Below, piece after piece: positions 23,890-35,365 of a DNA stretch of 64,000 nucleotides. Each line of letters opens with the position of its first letter. Positions within the stretch are counted from its first letter, which is position 1. The notes below the pieces were generated by a model. The model did no database searches. It was not told where the DNA came from and saw nothing but the letters and a program-made list of their open reading frames with translations. Position numbers and translations under genes: made by a program. Origin of the DNA: Vesta saturnalis (Eukaryota; Arthropoda; Insecta; Coleoptera; Lampyridae); the NCBI GenBank assembly GCA_036346205.1, contig JARFJB010000821.1, positions 5,171,222-5,235,221 on the forward strand, written 5' to 3'.

Positions 23890-23948
<59 letters not shown>

Positions 23949-24668
23949 GATTTTGAAGACCAAGCGATATACGAATTCACAGAGAAACCAAGGATGTGGC
24001 TTAGATACGTGGACGATACTTTCGTAGTTTGGCAACATGGCAAGCATAAGCTAGATGAATTCCTAGATCATCTAAATAGCCGCGCACCCTTCATAAAATT
24101 CACAATGGAATTGGAGTCGGAACAAAGACTGTCATTTCTGGATGTACTTGTACACAGGAATGACAACAGTTTCACGACAAATGTATACAGGAAGCTTACC
24201 CACACCGGGAAGTACCTACACTACAACTCCAATCACCACAAAAATGTGAAGTTAGGTGTGGCAAAATGCTTGTACGATAAAGCCAAAGCAATATGCTCAA
24301 AACAAGACCTGAACAAAGAAAAAGAAAATATCACCAGAACACTTAAAAAAATGGCTACCCCGATATAACACCTAACCTAAACAGGAAAAGGGTAACCGAA
24401 AAAGAAGAACCTAAATATACAGCGATAATACCGTATATACAAGGTACCTCAACAAAATACGAAGGATAGGCAGCAAATACAAGATACGCACTGCCTTCAA
24501 ATCTACCAGAACGCTCAGGGGAATACTAACCAAAACTAAACCATACAATGAAGGCCACATTTCTAAGAATTGTGTATATAACCTACCATGCGAATGCGGC
24601 ATAGCACACATAGGAGAGAGCAGGAGAGAACGCAGGAACATAAGAACAACGTCCGCAAGGGCGAAACA
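23150..24668 (+). pseudogene. PLE reverse transcriptase / GIY-YIG endonuclease, broken (copy 1)
   Basis: Residues match the PLE protein of copy 2 along the whole stretch: DPEEAEEYRSK at the start, LPKI-K-GIPLRPIVSSRNSP, DIVSLFTNVPTDKAL, and the catalytic YVDDTFVVW at about 24005-24030. The endonuclease entry NCVYNLPCECG appears at about 24570. It is interrupted by an internal deletion near 23410, frameshifts, and a (TA)n expansion at 23897-23942 in the middle of the reverse transcriptase. It is truncated before the end of the endonuclease domain. Confidence 0.88.
23897..23943. repeat. (TA)n expanded inside the reverse transcriptase frame
   Basis: In PLE copy 2 the same place reads AGCAATATGTATATGGAAG, coding S-N-M-Y-M-E. 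Here that short alternating seed has become about 47 bp of TA and disrupts the coding sequence. Confidence 0.9.
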
Positions 24669-24679
24669 TAAATCCATAA

Positions 24680-25607
24680 TGGACAAAGTTAAAAACAACT
24701 GCTTGAAATTGTATCCACCTGAAGAATATCTTTGTTATGACCAGATCATGTTGAAGTACTACGGGAAGCTAGGGTCCAAGCAGTTTGTTTGGGATAAACC
24801 GATCCGCTTCGGGTATAAGATGTGGTGTCTCAACACGACCTCAGGCTATATTGTCGATTTTGAGCTGTACCAGGGTAATAATCCTCGTCGATTTGAAATA
24901 AATGAAAAATGATATGGAAAATTGTCTGCCCCATTACTGACAATATTAAATGAACTAGTAGCTGTAAAATGATTCCATCCAAATAAACTACATTTTGACA
25001 ACTTATTCACTGGAATCACTTTATTGAGATTTCTTCGACATACTAAGAAATTAATTGTTGAAAAAACAATAGGCTCTCGTGAATTCATCATAGGCAGAAG
25101 TGATGGTATTATAATTGTTAAGTGGGTGGACACCAGTATACTTACCGTAGCTTCGACTTGTTTCGGCGTTGAACCCATTGCAAGTGTACGTCGCTTTCTC
25201 AAGCTAAAAAGAGAAATATACAAGTGCCACAGCCACATTTTATCTCTAAATACAATAATTATATGGTATGGACAGATCGTTTGGATCAAAATATTACCCA
25301 ATATTGTATTGGAATACGAAGTAAGAAATTGTGGTGGTCTCTTTTCACGTGCATTATTGACGTATGTGTTCACAATGCCTGGCAAATTCACCGACAATCG
25401 GACAAATGTATGTCTCAGTTCAAATTTAGAAGATCAATCGTTCAAACTGATCTTAAAAGCCATGGTGCTCTTTCTCGATGACCAGGAAGGTCTTCTATAT
25501 CAACAGTGTCATTATCTCTTAGCAGGGTTTCAGACGAACTCCGTTTCTGAATAAAAAACGAAGACGTTGCGCAGATGAGGGCTACATATCCCACATTAGA
25601 ACCATGC
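24680..25607 (+). pseudogene. piggyBac transposase remnant, C-terminal two thirds
   Basis: Coding starts in mid-domain with YLCYDQIMLKYYGKLGSKQF, the block around the first catalytic Asp, and PIRFGYKMWCLNTTSGYIV. LHFDNLFTGI follows at about 24990 (second Asp), LRFLRHTKK at 25024, and QPHFISKYNNYMVWTDRLDQ at about 25225 (third-Asp region, with D in TDRLDQN). RRCADEGYISHIRTM at about 25560 begins the C-terminal cysteine-rich domain. The frame is broken several times. The N-terminal third is missing, replaced by PLE copy 1. The cysteine-rich domain is interrupted at 25608 by the palindrome and resumes at 31332. Confidence 0.85.
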
Positions 25608-28165
25608 GAGTAGAACCGCGACACTACTTTCACTTTTTGACCTTGAGGATTCCCAAAGCCGCCCACCTGTAGGACGTATTTTTGACCTTGAGGTCGACCT
25701 CGGGTTTGGTTTTGGAGCGGTAGCGCTTGGAATTTTTTAAATTAAATTAACATGTATCAAGGTTATTGATACTTTATAGAAGCGGTCGGACTTGGATTTT
25801 TTAGTTAACATATATCGAGGTTATTGATATTTTTATAGAAGCGGGCGGCCTGGAGTTTATAAGTTGACATGTATTTATTTTATGTCTATTAATATAATGC
25901 GTGGTACGGTTAAAAATAATTAAACATGAATGAAAATAGCTAAATTATATTATAATTATAAATAATATGCATTGCATGGTGGCTCTGGATTTTTTTAGAT
26001 AACATGTATTTATTTTATTTATGTCTATCCTGGTTTAAACGTCATTTAGCATAGATAACTGTTTCTGTTTTACAATGTGATTTTTGCGATGGATTTATTA
26101 TAAACAGGTTGCATAACTGTTATTAAAATTATTACAGGTAACGTGAGACTAAAAATTAAAATATGAATGAAAATGATTAAATCGTATTATTGATAGAAGC
26201 AGACGGACTTGGTATTTTTTAAAGTTAATAAATTGTTTATGTCTACCTAACATGAAGTTTAAATATCATTCAGTCGGGGATAAACGTTTTTGTTTTTACA
26301 ATATGATATTTTCCATTGTTACTGATATTTATAATTTACAAGGTATTTTGAAATGACCCTGTATTATTGATATTTTATAGAAGCGGGCGACCTGGAGTTT
26401 AAGTTAACATGTATTTATTTATGTCTATTAAAATTATTACAGGTAGCGTGAGACTAAAAATTAAATATAAATGAAAATGATTAAATCGTATTGTTGATAG
26501 AAGCAGATGGCCATGGTATTTTATAAAGCTAACAAAATGTTTATGTCTATCCAATATGAAGTTTTAACTATTGTCGCGTCCACAGTTAATTTATATCTCG
26601 TTCGTTTTTTTTTTTTTGCTTTTTTTTTACTCAATTTAATTATTTTATTTTGTTCAAAATATTAATATTTTAAACTTTTTATTCAAGAGTATATAATAAA
26701 ATAAAATGCTCATGTCACTCTCCATAAAAATTAACAATGTTTAATTCGTGTAGACGAGCCTTTAAAGACTGCACCTAAAAGCGCATGCACGCGCTGTACA
26801 CAAGAACTCACATGAGCACGCTATTAATCGTTAAGTGCCCCCTGGTCCCTTGGCGAGAAATTTGTATTTAAGTCTCTGCAGGTTAAGGCTGGAAATATGA
26901 ATTTGTATTGTAATAAGGGGTATAATGCTAACTTGTAAGACAGATGTAGGGCTTAGCAACTTAATTTCAGGTCCTCGCCCCTCGACCGAAAATTTGAATT
27001 TCTTTGTGGAGCCATCTATGAGAGGAAATTTTAACTTGTATTATAATAAGGGGGCATAATTCTAACTTATAAGACAGACACAGGGCTTCGCAATCTGCTT
27101 TCAGGTCTTAGCCCCTGATCCCTTTGTGGGAAATTTGATTTTGAATTTGCATGTAAGTGTTTACATTCTGATTACTTATTGCGAGAAATTTGAACTTACG
27201 TTGTAATAAGGGGCCTATTGCTAACTTATAAGACAGATATAGGAACTTGTGTTGGGGCCTGCGCCCTCCTGTCGTGGCCCCTTGTTGGGAATTTAAATTT
27301 GTGTCGTCATCTAGTGGTATATTTTTAAACTAGCGAATGTTCACTGCAATAAAGGCGGCATCGCCTAGCAGTATATTTCTGGGACTAATTAGGGTTGTTT
27401 GTGATGCTATCTAGTGGTGTAAAAACTAATTAATGTTTTCTGTAATAGAGGTTGATTGTGTTCGTCTCTCTCGTCTCTTTCTCAAACAAGCAAATCAATG
27501 AATCAAATCAAACCAAATTAATAAAATAAATTAAGCAGATCAATCCCAAACAAATCACGTTCGATCAAATCAAACAATCAGATCAATCTCAATCAATCAA
27601 TCAACCAAATCAATCTCAACCAATCAAATCATAACTTACAGCTTGCGAAAACTAGCTTACAGTTCAAAAATACTGATTGGTCTACCTTACACTTTGATAA
27701 AACCAACCAACCACAATTTAAAATACGAAATTGATTTAACTTAATCATACAAAATTAGCTCTCAATTCAAAAATAGCAGTATGATTGATTTAACTTACAG
27801 CGTACAGAAGCAAGCCAATCTCACACTTATTGTAATTACCCATCTAACCGCCCTTTCGCATTAACTGCAGCATTGTTAGTGTAGTTTCGAACGCCGTTAG
27901 GAAAACAAGTTTATTGATAAAAATTGAAGGAAAGCCTAGCGTTTGAAAATATATTATAAACAACAACATATCATTTATTTAATCACATCTTTATCGGTCT
28001 TCTTCTTCAACCATCATTCGTCGCTATCATCATCATGGTTTTGAGACGCATCCTTCTCCTCTACCTCATCGCTCTTCTTCCTCTTCTGTGAATCATCACC
28101 ATCATCTTGGATGTGAGATACATTCATCTCTTCCACGTCATCGTTTCCATCATCATCTTGAACGG
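25608..28165 (+). repeat. Left arm of the palindrome
   Basis: It corresponds, inverted, to 28690-31331. The inner end mirrors the 3' part of the acidic frame at 28609-28875. The arms differ by substitutions and by indels that make the left arm slightly shorter. Confidence 0.85.
27985..28165 (-). pseudogene. Mirror copy of the 3' part of the acidic frame
   Basis: Read on the minus strand this repeats the Asp-rich C-terminus (NVSHIQDDGDDSQKRKKSDE). It has a TGA after SQNHDDDSDE where the right arm has a Ser codon. It has no start codon because the mirror ends inside the frame. Confidence 0.75.
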
Positions 28166-28300
28166 TACAATATTAGGTCAGATTAATAAATGCACGGTTT
28201 AGGTTAGGTTAACGTACAATATTAGATTAGATTAATAAACGCACGGTTTAGGTAAATACTCGCGAGCGAGTATTGACCGAACCTAAACCGTACGTGTATT
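28163..28300. repeat. Tandem 47-bp units and a central hairpin in the palindrome spacer
   Basis: ACGGTACAATATTAG and AACGTACAATATTAG begin two consecutive units of about 47 bp, each ending CACGGTTTAGGT. The second runs into a near-perfect hairpin (about 28233-28296), with CGGTTTAGGT pairing with ACCTAAACCG around AATACTCGCGAGCGAGTATT. Confidence 0.8.
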
Positions 28301-28608
28301 GACCCAACCTAAGACGTGAGGCGGGAGTTATGCATAGTGTACGCTTCTTGTTGCCGTAACCAAGCTCTAATATCTTCCCTTGGGGCATGTTTATAAATCT
28401 AAATTCCTTTTTTGCTAGAGATATTTTCTCCTAAGACGGCTGCTAAGTCTGTTTCGGCGACCCCCACTCCAAACTTCCCCGAAGATAACCGATTCTATCC
28501 GAACATTAACGAGTCCGCCCGCGCACAAGACCCAAGGCCGGAAACATTCACGTTTCTCGCGGGTTTCGGTCTTTAAAGTGTAATCGTCACCGAGTGAGCA
28601 TTATTATA

Positions 28609-28875
28609 ATGTATTCTCCTGTTCATGAGCCAACATCAGCGGACATTAGAGATTTTACTGACTTGTTAATAAACTATTACAACGTAACCGTTCAAGATGA
28701 TGATGGAAATCATGACGTGGATAAGATGAATGTGTCTCACATCCAAGATGACGGTGATGATTCACAGAAGAGGAAGAAGAGCGATGAGGTAGGGGAGAAC
28801 GATGAGTCTCAAAACCATGATGATGATAGCGACGAATCACGGTTGAAGAAGATCGATAAAAATGTATTTAAATAA
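28609..28875 (+). CDS. Hypothetical acidic 88-residue protein spanning spacer and right arm
   Basis: The ATG at 28609 starts MYSPVHEPTSADIRDFTDLL; an upstream in-frame GTG is not a credible eukaryotic start. The first 27 or so residues lie in the unique spacer and look like a short folded segment (RDFTDLLINYYNV). The rest, encoded in the right arm, is rich in Asp, His, Ser and Lys with one basic patch (KRKKSDE), typical of a disordered tail. I do not recognise the family. A sequence upstream (CTTTAAAGTG near 28571) could be TATA-like, but this is weak. Confidence 0.4.
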   Translation: MYSPVHEPTSADIRDFTDLLINYYNVTVQDDDGNHDVDKMNVSHIQDDGDDSQKRKKSDEVGENDESQNHDDDSDESRLKKIDKNVFK

Positions 28876-31331
28876 ATGATGTATTGTTGTTTATAATATA
28901 TTTTCAAACGCTAAGCTTTCCTTCAATTTTGTTTAATAAGCTTGTTTTACTAACAGCGTTTGAACCTGCACTAACAATGCTGCAGTTAATACGAAAGGGC
29001 GGTTGGATGGGTAATTACAATACGTGTGATTGGCTTTCTTTTGCACGCTGCAAGTTAAATCATACTGCTATTTTTTGAATTGAGGGTTGATTTTGTATTA
29101 CTAAGTTAAATCAATTTGGTATTTTTGAATTATGGTTGGTTGGCAAAGTGGAAGTTAGACCAATCAGTATTTTTGAACTGCAAACTAGCTTTCGCAAGAT
29201 GTAAGTTATGATTTGATTGATTGAGATTGATTTGGTTGATTGATTGAAATTGATCTGATTGTTTGATTTGATCGAACGCAATTTGTTTGGGATTGGTCTG
29301 CTTAATTGATTTGTTTGAGAAAGAGACGAGGGAGAGACGAACACGATCAACCTCGATTACAAAAAACATTCATTAGTCTTTACACCACTAGATGACGTCA
29401 CAAACAACCCTAATTAGTCCTAGAAATATACCGCTAGGCGGCACCGCCGATATTACAGTAAACATTCCCTAGTTTAAAAATATACCACTAGATGGTGCCA
29501 CAAACAAAATCCTGAATAGTCCTAGAAATATAACGCTAGGTGGTGTCACCTTTATTACAGAAAATATGCATTGGTCCATACACAACTAGATGACGACACA
29601 AATTCAAATTTCCCAACAAGGGGCTACGACAGAAGGGCGCAGGCCCTAACACAAGTTCCTATATCTGTCTTATAAGTTAGCAATAGGCCCCTTATTAAAA
29701 TACAAATTCAAATTTCTCAAAACAAGTAATCAGAATAAATACAAATTCAAATTTCCCGCCAAGGGACCAGGGGCTAAGACCCGAATGCAGGTTGCGAAGC
29801 CCTATGTTTGTCTTATAAGTTAGAATTAGGCCCCCTTATTATAATACAAGTTCAAATTTCCACTCATAGATGGCTTCACTAACAAATTCAAATTTTTGGT
29901 CGAGGGGCGAGGACCTGAAAGTAAGTTGCTAAGCCCTACATCTGTCTTACAAGTTAGCATTATACCCCTTATTACAATACAAATTCATATTTCCAGCCAT
30001 TACCTGCAGACTTAAATACAAATTCAAATTTTCCGCCAATGGGGCCTCGACAAGGGAGCAGAGCCCCGAGAGCAAGTTGCGCAGCCCTGTCTTCCAATCA
30101 CGGTTATGTTCGGGGAGAGTTGGAGTGGGGTCGCCGAAATAGCCTTCGCCGAAGACCTCGCATCGCAAAATTTTACCTATATGAAGCGTAAAACAAACAA
30201 CTGTAATGCATGTGTAACCAGTTAATGAGTTTATTTTCTGCTTAGACCTTGTACACATAATTTTAACTGTCAACCTTCAATATTTACTTTTAATTAATGT
30301 GTATTAACTAACGTATTAATGCAATTCTAACTTCCACTTAAACCTTGAGCATATAATTTATCAGTAGACCTTTAATATTTTACCTTTAATTGATAGCACT
30401 ATTAAAGGGGGTACATAATGAAGCGTAAAACAGACTATAATGCATATCGTATTAATGTATTTTATTTCTGCTTAGACCTTGTACACATAATTTAACGTTC
30501 TCAAGGTAGAAATCGTTTAAAGCATGGCAACTTAATTACTCATTTGTAATTATGTATAATGTTGAAGGTGACTTCCTCAAGGTAAAAATAGGCATGTTGT
30601 AATAAAATTCGCATATAGGTAAAGGCCACAGCCCTCAAATGGAAATTAAAAGATATATAATAATTTTAATAACAATTATGCAACCTCTTTCGTAATAAAT
30701 AAATGTGTTACGAAAGATAAACCACGTTGTAAAAAACAAAAACATTTATCCCCGGCTGAATGATATTTAAAACTTCATATTGGATAGACATACATTTTGT
30801 TAGCTTTAAAAATACCATGGCCATCTGCTTCTATCAATAATACGATTTAATCATTTTCATTCATATTTAATTTTTAGTCTCACGTTACCTGTAATAATTT
30901 TAATAACAACTATGCAACCTCTTTATAATAAACCCATCGCAAAAATCACATTGTAAAACAGTTATCTGAATGACGTTTAAACCAGGATAGACAAATAATA
31001 TAAATACATGTTAGCTAAAAAATCCAGAGCCACCATCACTTCTATAATGCAGTTTAGCTATTTTCATTCATGTTTAATTATTTTTAGCCTTACCACGCAT
31101 TATATTACTAGATATAAAATAAATACATGTCAACTTATAAACTCCAGGCCGCCCGCTTCTATAAACATATCAATAACCTTGATACATGTTAACTTAATTA
31201 AAAAAATTCCAAGGGTTATCGCTCCAAAACCAAGCCCGAGGTCGATCTCAAGGTCAAAAATACGTCCTACACGTGGGCGGCTTTGGGAATCCCGAAGGTC
31301 AAAAAGTGAAAGTAGTGTCCCGGTCCTACTC
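28690..31331 (-). repeat. Right arm of the palindrome
   Basis: It is the inverted partner of 25608-28165. It contains the satellite-like units (29580-30080), the GATTGATTGAGATTGATTTG region (29210-29290), and the outer segment with CCAAAACCAAGCCCGAGG that mirrors 25680-25720. Confidence 0.85.
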
Positions 31332-31405
31332 ATGTGCCAGTACAATATGGGATTATGTATTGAATGTTTCGCAAAAATATCAAAAACACGTTAATGGGTT
31401 ATTAA
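31332..31405 (+). pseudogene. piggyBac C-terminus and 3' end, beyond the palindrome
   Basis: MCQYNMGLCIECFAK at about 31332-31376 is the end of a piggyBac cysteine-rich domain, continuing the frame broken at 25607. GTTAATGGG followed by TTAT at about 31390-31402 matches the 3' terminal sequence of the piggyBac ending at 43994, with a mutated TTAA. Confidence 0.75.
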
Positions 31406-31739
31406 TCAAATAATCTATTTTGTTTGTACTGTTTGAGGGAACATAATCAGCAATGTTCTTCAATGCATACATACCTGTTGAAAACAGATATAAAAATATT
31501 TTGAAACGGAAAAAATAAATTGTTGGTCATAACAAGCACACAGGGGAAAGCCAGGTTGAAGGCGTATGCGAGCAGGAATTTACAAAAATTTCTGCAATTG
31601 AAGACAGCATTGAACCCTAGGTTCAGTTGGAAGTGGGAAAAAATGAAACTACTAACAAATATGACCGAAAATTTTATTGAGAAACTTTAACAGCAATAAA
31701 TGAAATATATCCTTAACATTTTTTTTCATAAAATAAAAA
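31406..31739. other. No recognised gene
   Basis: AT-rich sequence between the piggyBac end and the Harbinger remnant. A short run near 31570-31640 could be coding (AYASRNLQKFLQLK-type), but no family is clear. Confidence 0.3.
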
Positions 31740-32340
31740 TCATAATAACTTCACTTTACAAGCCGGTGTTTGGGTATTAATGTAGGTACCATCTGCACAT
31801 CCACGTACATTAGAGAAACCACTTGTCTGAAAATAATAATTACCTTTACATTATCAAACGAAACTACAAGTACCTGATAATAGTACCTCAGCGAACTTCT
31901 GGACTATGTAAGGCAACCACTTATGTAAAAAGGATATACGGCACATGGACGGATTACCCGAAGAGTCTGAGGGGTACCAAACACTCCTCAGTAAGAGTAA
32001 GCAGTGAGAAATTTCTTTTAAATTAGATACAAAATTATGAGTTTTTGTACCCTCTAGTCTAAGTGACAAATTTAGTGGTTGTTTATGATAAGTTTTTAGG
32101 TGTCCCATGTCATAATGCAATAGTGTCAAAAAAAATCTATTTAACTCTGAATTTTTCTTCGGTTTTTAAAAGTACACAGTTAATAAAATGGCGAGCGAAA
32201 CGTTACTCATTTGTATATTTTTCCATTGAATGCACCATTCGTAAAATCTCTAGTACATATATTTCACATACTTCACGGTCAAACCTTTGTTTTAAGGTAA
32301 TGGCTGCAGGACATACTGCATTGATCTTGTTGGTCCCCTG
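31740..32340 (-). pseudogene. PIF/Harbinger-type transposase remnant
   Basis: On the minus strand GFSNVRGCADGTYINTQTP at about 31750-31830 matches the GFPNVxGCxDGTxI block that holds the first catalytic Asp of DDE_Tnp_4 (Harbinger) transposases. Upstream in the coding sense, CRISFLHKWLPYIVQKFAEV fits the helical region that precedes it. Frames are broken and neither end is found. The call rests mainly on the GCADGTYI block. Confidence 0.55.
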
Positions 32341-32789
32341 AGTCTAAGACCTAAAATCAAACATAAATTAATATTTTCAAACATAAAATAGAAATAACAG
32401 GTCATACCTTTGCTTTTAGACAGATCATGACCTGAATGATGGCAAATAAACCGGGTGTATTTGTGAGTCTTACATGTTTTAGAAGATTCTCTTACAGATC
32501 AAATCTGCTGTTAGAGTCGTTCTCAAATTTTGTTTTCCAAACATAAAATTCGGCAAGTTCCCTTGGTTTAAACGAATTTTCTCTCACTGGAATATTATGA
32601 ACTTCTGCATAATACAGTATAATAGTTTTCTTGTTAATGCATCCAGGATGGCACATAGCACATTTTGAAACTGAATTAGGTTTACTATTCAGCTCAGTTA
32701 CAGGTGAATTTTCGATTTCTAATTCTTGATCGTGTCGCCCTTCACGAGTTTTATATGAAATTGAAGGTTGTTTTTGTAATTAAGATGCC
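32341..32789. other. No recognised gene
   Basis: AT-rich; may contain decayed leader codons of the zinc-finger remnant to its right, but nothing is readable. Confidence 0.3.
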
Positions 32790-33231
32790 TCACACAGACT
32801 ACACGAGAAGGTAAATTCACTGTTGTGTTTTGAAAGCATTTTTAAATACTTCAGAATGAAACTTATTTTCATGTTTTTTTAGATAATATAAATAACCGAA
32901 TTCACTGTTGCAATGTTTACACGACAATTTCTCAGTGGCACTATCGCCTCTTGTAAACACCAAACACTTATTCACGCAAACTATAAAATATAACTGCTGA
33001 CAAGATAACGAGGGATAAATCACCTTTGTATTTGTTTACATAACCACATTTTAATTCATAACTTAAAGTGTTTTTTACGATCAAATTGTATTTGCGATTT
33101 GTTGCATGAACATATTGGTCGCATTTGTGTTCGTAACTTGAAGAATGTTTTATAAGATGATTTTTAAAATTATCTAACACAACACATTTGTACTCATAAC
33201 TTAGAGTGCTTTTTAATATGAATATTTAAAT
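32790..33231 (-). pseudogene. Third C2H2 zinc-finger array, remnant (left part)
   Basis: Broken finger units include LSCKHCNSEFGYLYYLKKHE, YEHKCDQYVHATNRKYNLIV and SYELKCGYVNKYKG, in the style of the arrays at 1535-2800 and 54891-56267. Stops and frameshifts are frequent. The array is cut at TA 33232-33233 by a pogo-like element and continues at 41123. Confidence 0.8.
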
Positions 33232-33654
33232 TACCGTAAAACGTGGCGGCTTGATAACACCGAGACGACTTGATACATTCTACCCCTCTTGCCTAAAATG
33301 CGCACACCACTGTGCCACACATGGATGCGACCGGCACATATGTACCTACTCATTCGATACGTTAGTAGGCATTCTTTCAAAGTAAGGTTAGTAGAGTACA
33401 GTGGAAGACTTGTTGTTCCCGCAGTATTTTTCTATAAAAACGGGTAAAAAACCAGGTATTTATTAACTGTTATACTTTCTATTGTGTAGAGACGCTATTG
33501 AATGCAAAGATATCTCCGTATTTTTTCATGGGTACTAAATTAGTCAAAAACAATATCCTAACCTCAAAGTTGGATTATACAGAAACATTTACCAGTGGCG
33601 TATCATTTTATTTTTTTAGTCTTTTTCAGGGGTGACTTGATAATAAGGATAAAT

Positions 33655-35365
33655 ATGGTCAGAACATATAAAAGAAAACCAGGCAGCAGGAAATACGGTG
33701 ATTATGATGAAGAAGCAGTAAAGATTGCTGTGTCGCGTCATAGAGACGAGAGTGTTGCAGTTACACAGCTAAGTAAAGAATATAATATACCTATTGCCAC
33801 TTTATACAGAAAAATTAAGGGAAAATACCCAAAAAAACGTGGCGGTCAGCTTGCGATGTCAAAGGATGAAGAGGATATGCTTGCTAATGCTATTGGTGTT
33901 GCTGCTGATTGGGATTATCCGTGCGACTCAAACGATATCAAAGATATAGTTCAAAATTATTTAGGAAGACATGGGAAAACTGCACCCCAATTTGTAAATA
34001 ACAGGCCAGGGAAAACTTGGTTACAAAAATGTTTATTGCAGCATAAGGAAAAGCTGTCAAAAAGGTTATCCCAATCAATAAAAGAAAGCAGAGCGAAGGT
34101 ATGCCATGAAACAGTCAATAAATATTTTGATAACTTGGCAGAAAGTCTAAAAGATGTTCCACCGTCTGCAGTTGTAAATTATGACGAAACTAACTTCACT
34201 GACGATCCAGGTCGCGTAAAAGTAATCTTCCGTAAAACGTCTAAAAGAGCAGAGAAAATAATGGATTCCTCAAAAGCCGCAACCTCAGTCATGTTCGCCT
34301 GTGCAGCCTCCGGATCCTTACTGCCCGTCTATATAGTTTATAAAGCCGACCATGTCTGGTCCACGTGGACGGAAAATGGGCCACCTGGGGCTAGATTCAA
34401 TCGTTCCCATTCGGGCTGGTTCGATGGAAATATTTTTGAGGATTGGTTTATCAATATAATACTGCCATATTTTCGAACTTCAACACCTGGCCCTAATGTA
34501 CTCATCGGTGACAACCTGGCAAGTCATATTTCCATAAATGTTCTCCAAAAAGTGAAGAAAACGAAATTCGTTTTATACTGCTGCTTTCAGACAGATACTT
34601 CAGCAATGGAAAAAAAATAATAGGGGAGTGGTGAGGAAAGATGTCTTTCCCCGATTGCTCAATCAAGCATTAAATCACGTTGACGCTAGTGGTGAGAAGA
34701 ACATAAAATCTGGCTTTGAAGCAACCGGCATATGTCCGCTAAATAGGAAAAAGGTTCTGGATAAGTTACCGAAAACAGACGAACCTGCATTACCAGGTGA
34801 TATGGCGCAATCATTAAAAGAGATCTTCGAAAGTTCAAGATTCAAAACTGCAGTACCTGTTGGAAGAAAAAAGAAGCTGACTGTACCAGCGGGCAGAAGC
34901 ATATCTCGACACAACGTTGAAATGCCACAGACATCTTTTGGAAGAAAACCTTTGCAAAATCGAAAAACAAGGTCTTTATCGTCTGACTCCTCTGAAAGTG
35001 CTATAAGTGAGAAACTATTAACTGTTGATAGTGATGCGGACCCTGAATCATTCTCGGATTTAGAAAACGAAAATAACATTCCACAAAGTGATTTAAATGA
35101 TTTGAAATCAGGTGATTATATTTTTGTTGGTTTAAAAACCGAGTCAAACACTTTTAAAAACTACGTGGCAAAAATAACAAGTTGTGAAGAGAGTGAAACC
35201 TATCTTTGCACATTTTTAAGACAAAGCTCTAAAATTTCAAACGCTTATATTTATCCTGAGGTAGAGGACGTTGGTATTGTGAAAAAGATAGAAATTAAGC
35301 AGAAACTTACGGAATTTGACACATTAAGGAGGGGACAGATCAAATTTAAACATTTGAATTTTTAA
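33655..35365 (+). pseudogene. pogo-family transposase (HTH-psq + DDE_1), internally deleted
   Basis: The start is the ATG of MVRTYKRKPGSRKYGDYDEE; upstream codons are non-coding in style. Residues 1-60 form a psq-type helix-turn-helix (VTQLSKEYNIPIATLYRKIKG), and a second DNA-binding segment follows. The DDE domain shows VVNYDETNFTDDPGRVKV (first Asp) and GPNVLIGDNLASHISINVLQ (second Asp). The frame then ends at 34618. Coding continues in another frame from about 34585 (ILQQWKKNNRG, then VVRKDVFPRLLNQ) to 35365, with the conserved tail GFEATGICPLNRKKVLDKLP and a C-terminal domain. The segment that should carry the third Asp (QPLD region) is missing. The product would be catalytically dead. 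Confidence 0.88.

Larger units (their letters stand above)
22814..24668 (+). mobile_element. Penelope-like element, copy 1 (5' end intact, 3' truncated)
   Basis: It begins TATTATAAGTGTTTTGTAAC, the same terminus as PLE copy 2. The 5' block holds, in inverted orientation relative to the coding strand, a hammerhead-like core (22893-22930) and a tRNA-like sequence (about 22999-23077), followed by (TA)n. Coding sequence runs from about 23150 to 24668 and stops abruptly within the GIY-YIG endonuclease, where piggyBac coding sequence begins. Confidence 0.85.
25608..31331. mobile_element. 5.7-kb palindromic (fold-back) element
   Basis: Two inverted arms of about 2.6 kb (25608-28165 and 28690-31331) flank a spacer of about 0.5 kb. 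The outer ends agree: GAGTAGAACCGCGACACTAC on the left, and GAGTAGGACCGGGACACTAC when the right end is read inverted. The arms contain satellite-like units, blocks of AATCAATCTCAATCAATC, and AT-rich repeats. Flanking sequences are both piggyBac cysteine-rich-domain code, and ATGC on the left against ATGT on the right may be part of a target-site duplication. No transposase is encoded. Known fold-back elements (FB, Galileo) share long inverted repeats with internal tandem repeats; whether this is related is unknown. Confidence 0.85.

Noticed and set aside
26880..27300. CRISPR-like spaced repeats in the palindrome arms
   Set aside because: Units of 120-130 bp with diverged copies and no short identical repeat-spacer pattern; this is a satellite-like array in a eukaryote.
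28200..28260. Telomere-like GGTTTAGGTTAGG words
   Set aside because: Only one or two units, inside the palindrome spacer; insect telomere arrays are long and regular.
31008..31394. 128-codon plus-strand frame as a gene
   Set aside because: Most of it is palindrome arm; only its last 20 or so codons are meaningful, as the piggyBac C-terminus.
34675..35079. Minus-strand 134-codon frame
   Set aside because: Antisense to the pogo transposase C-terminus.
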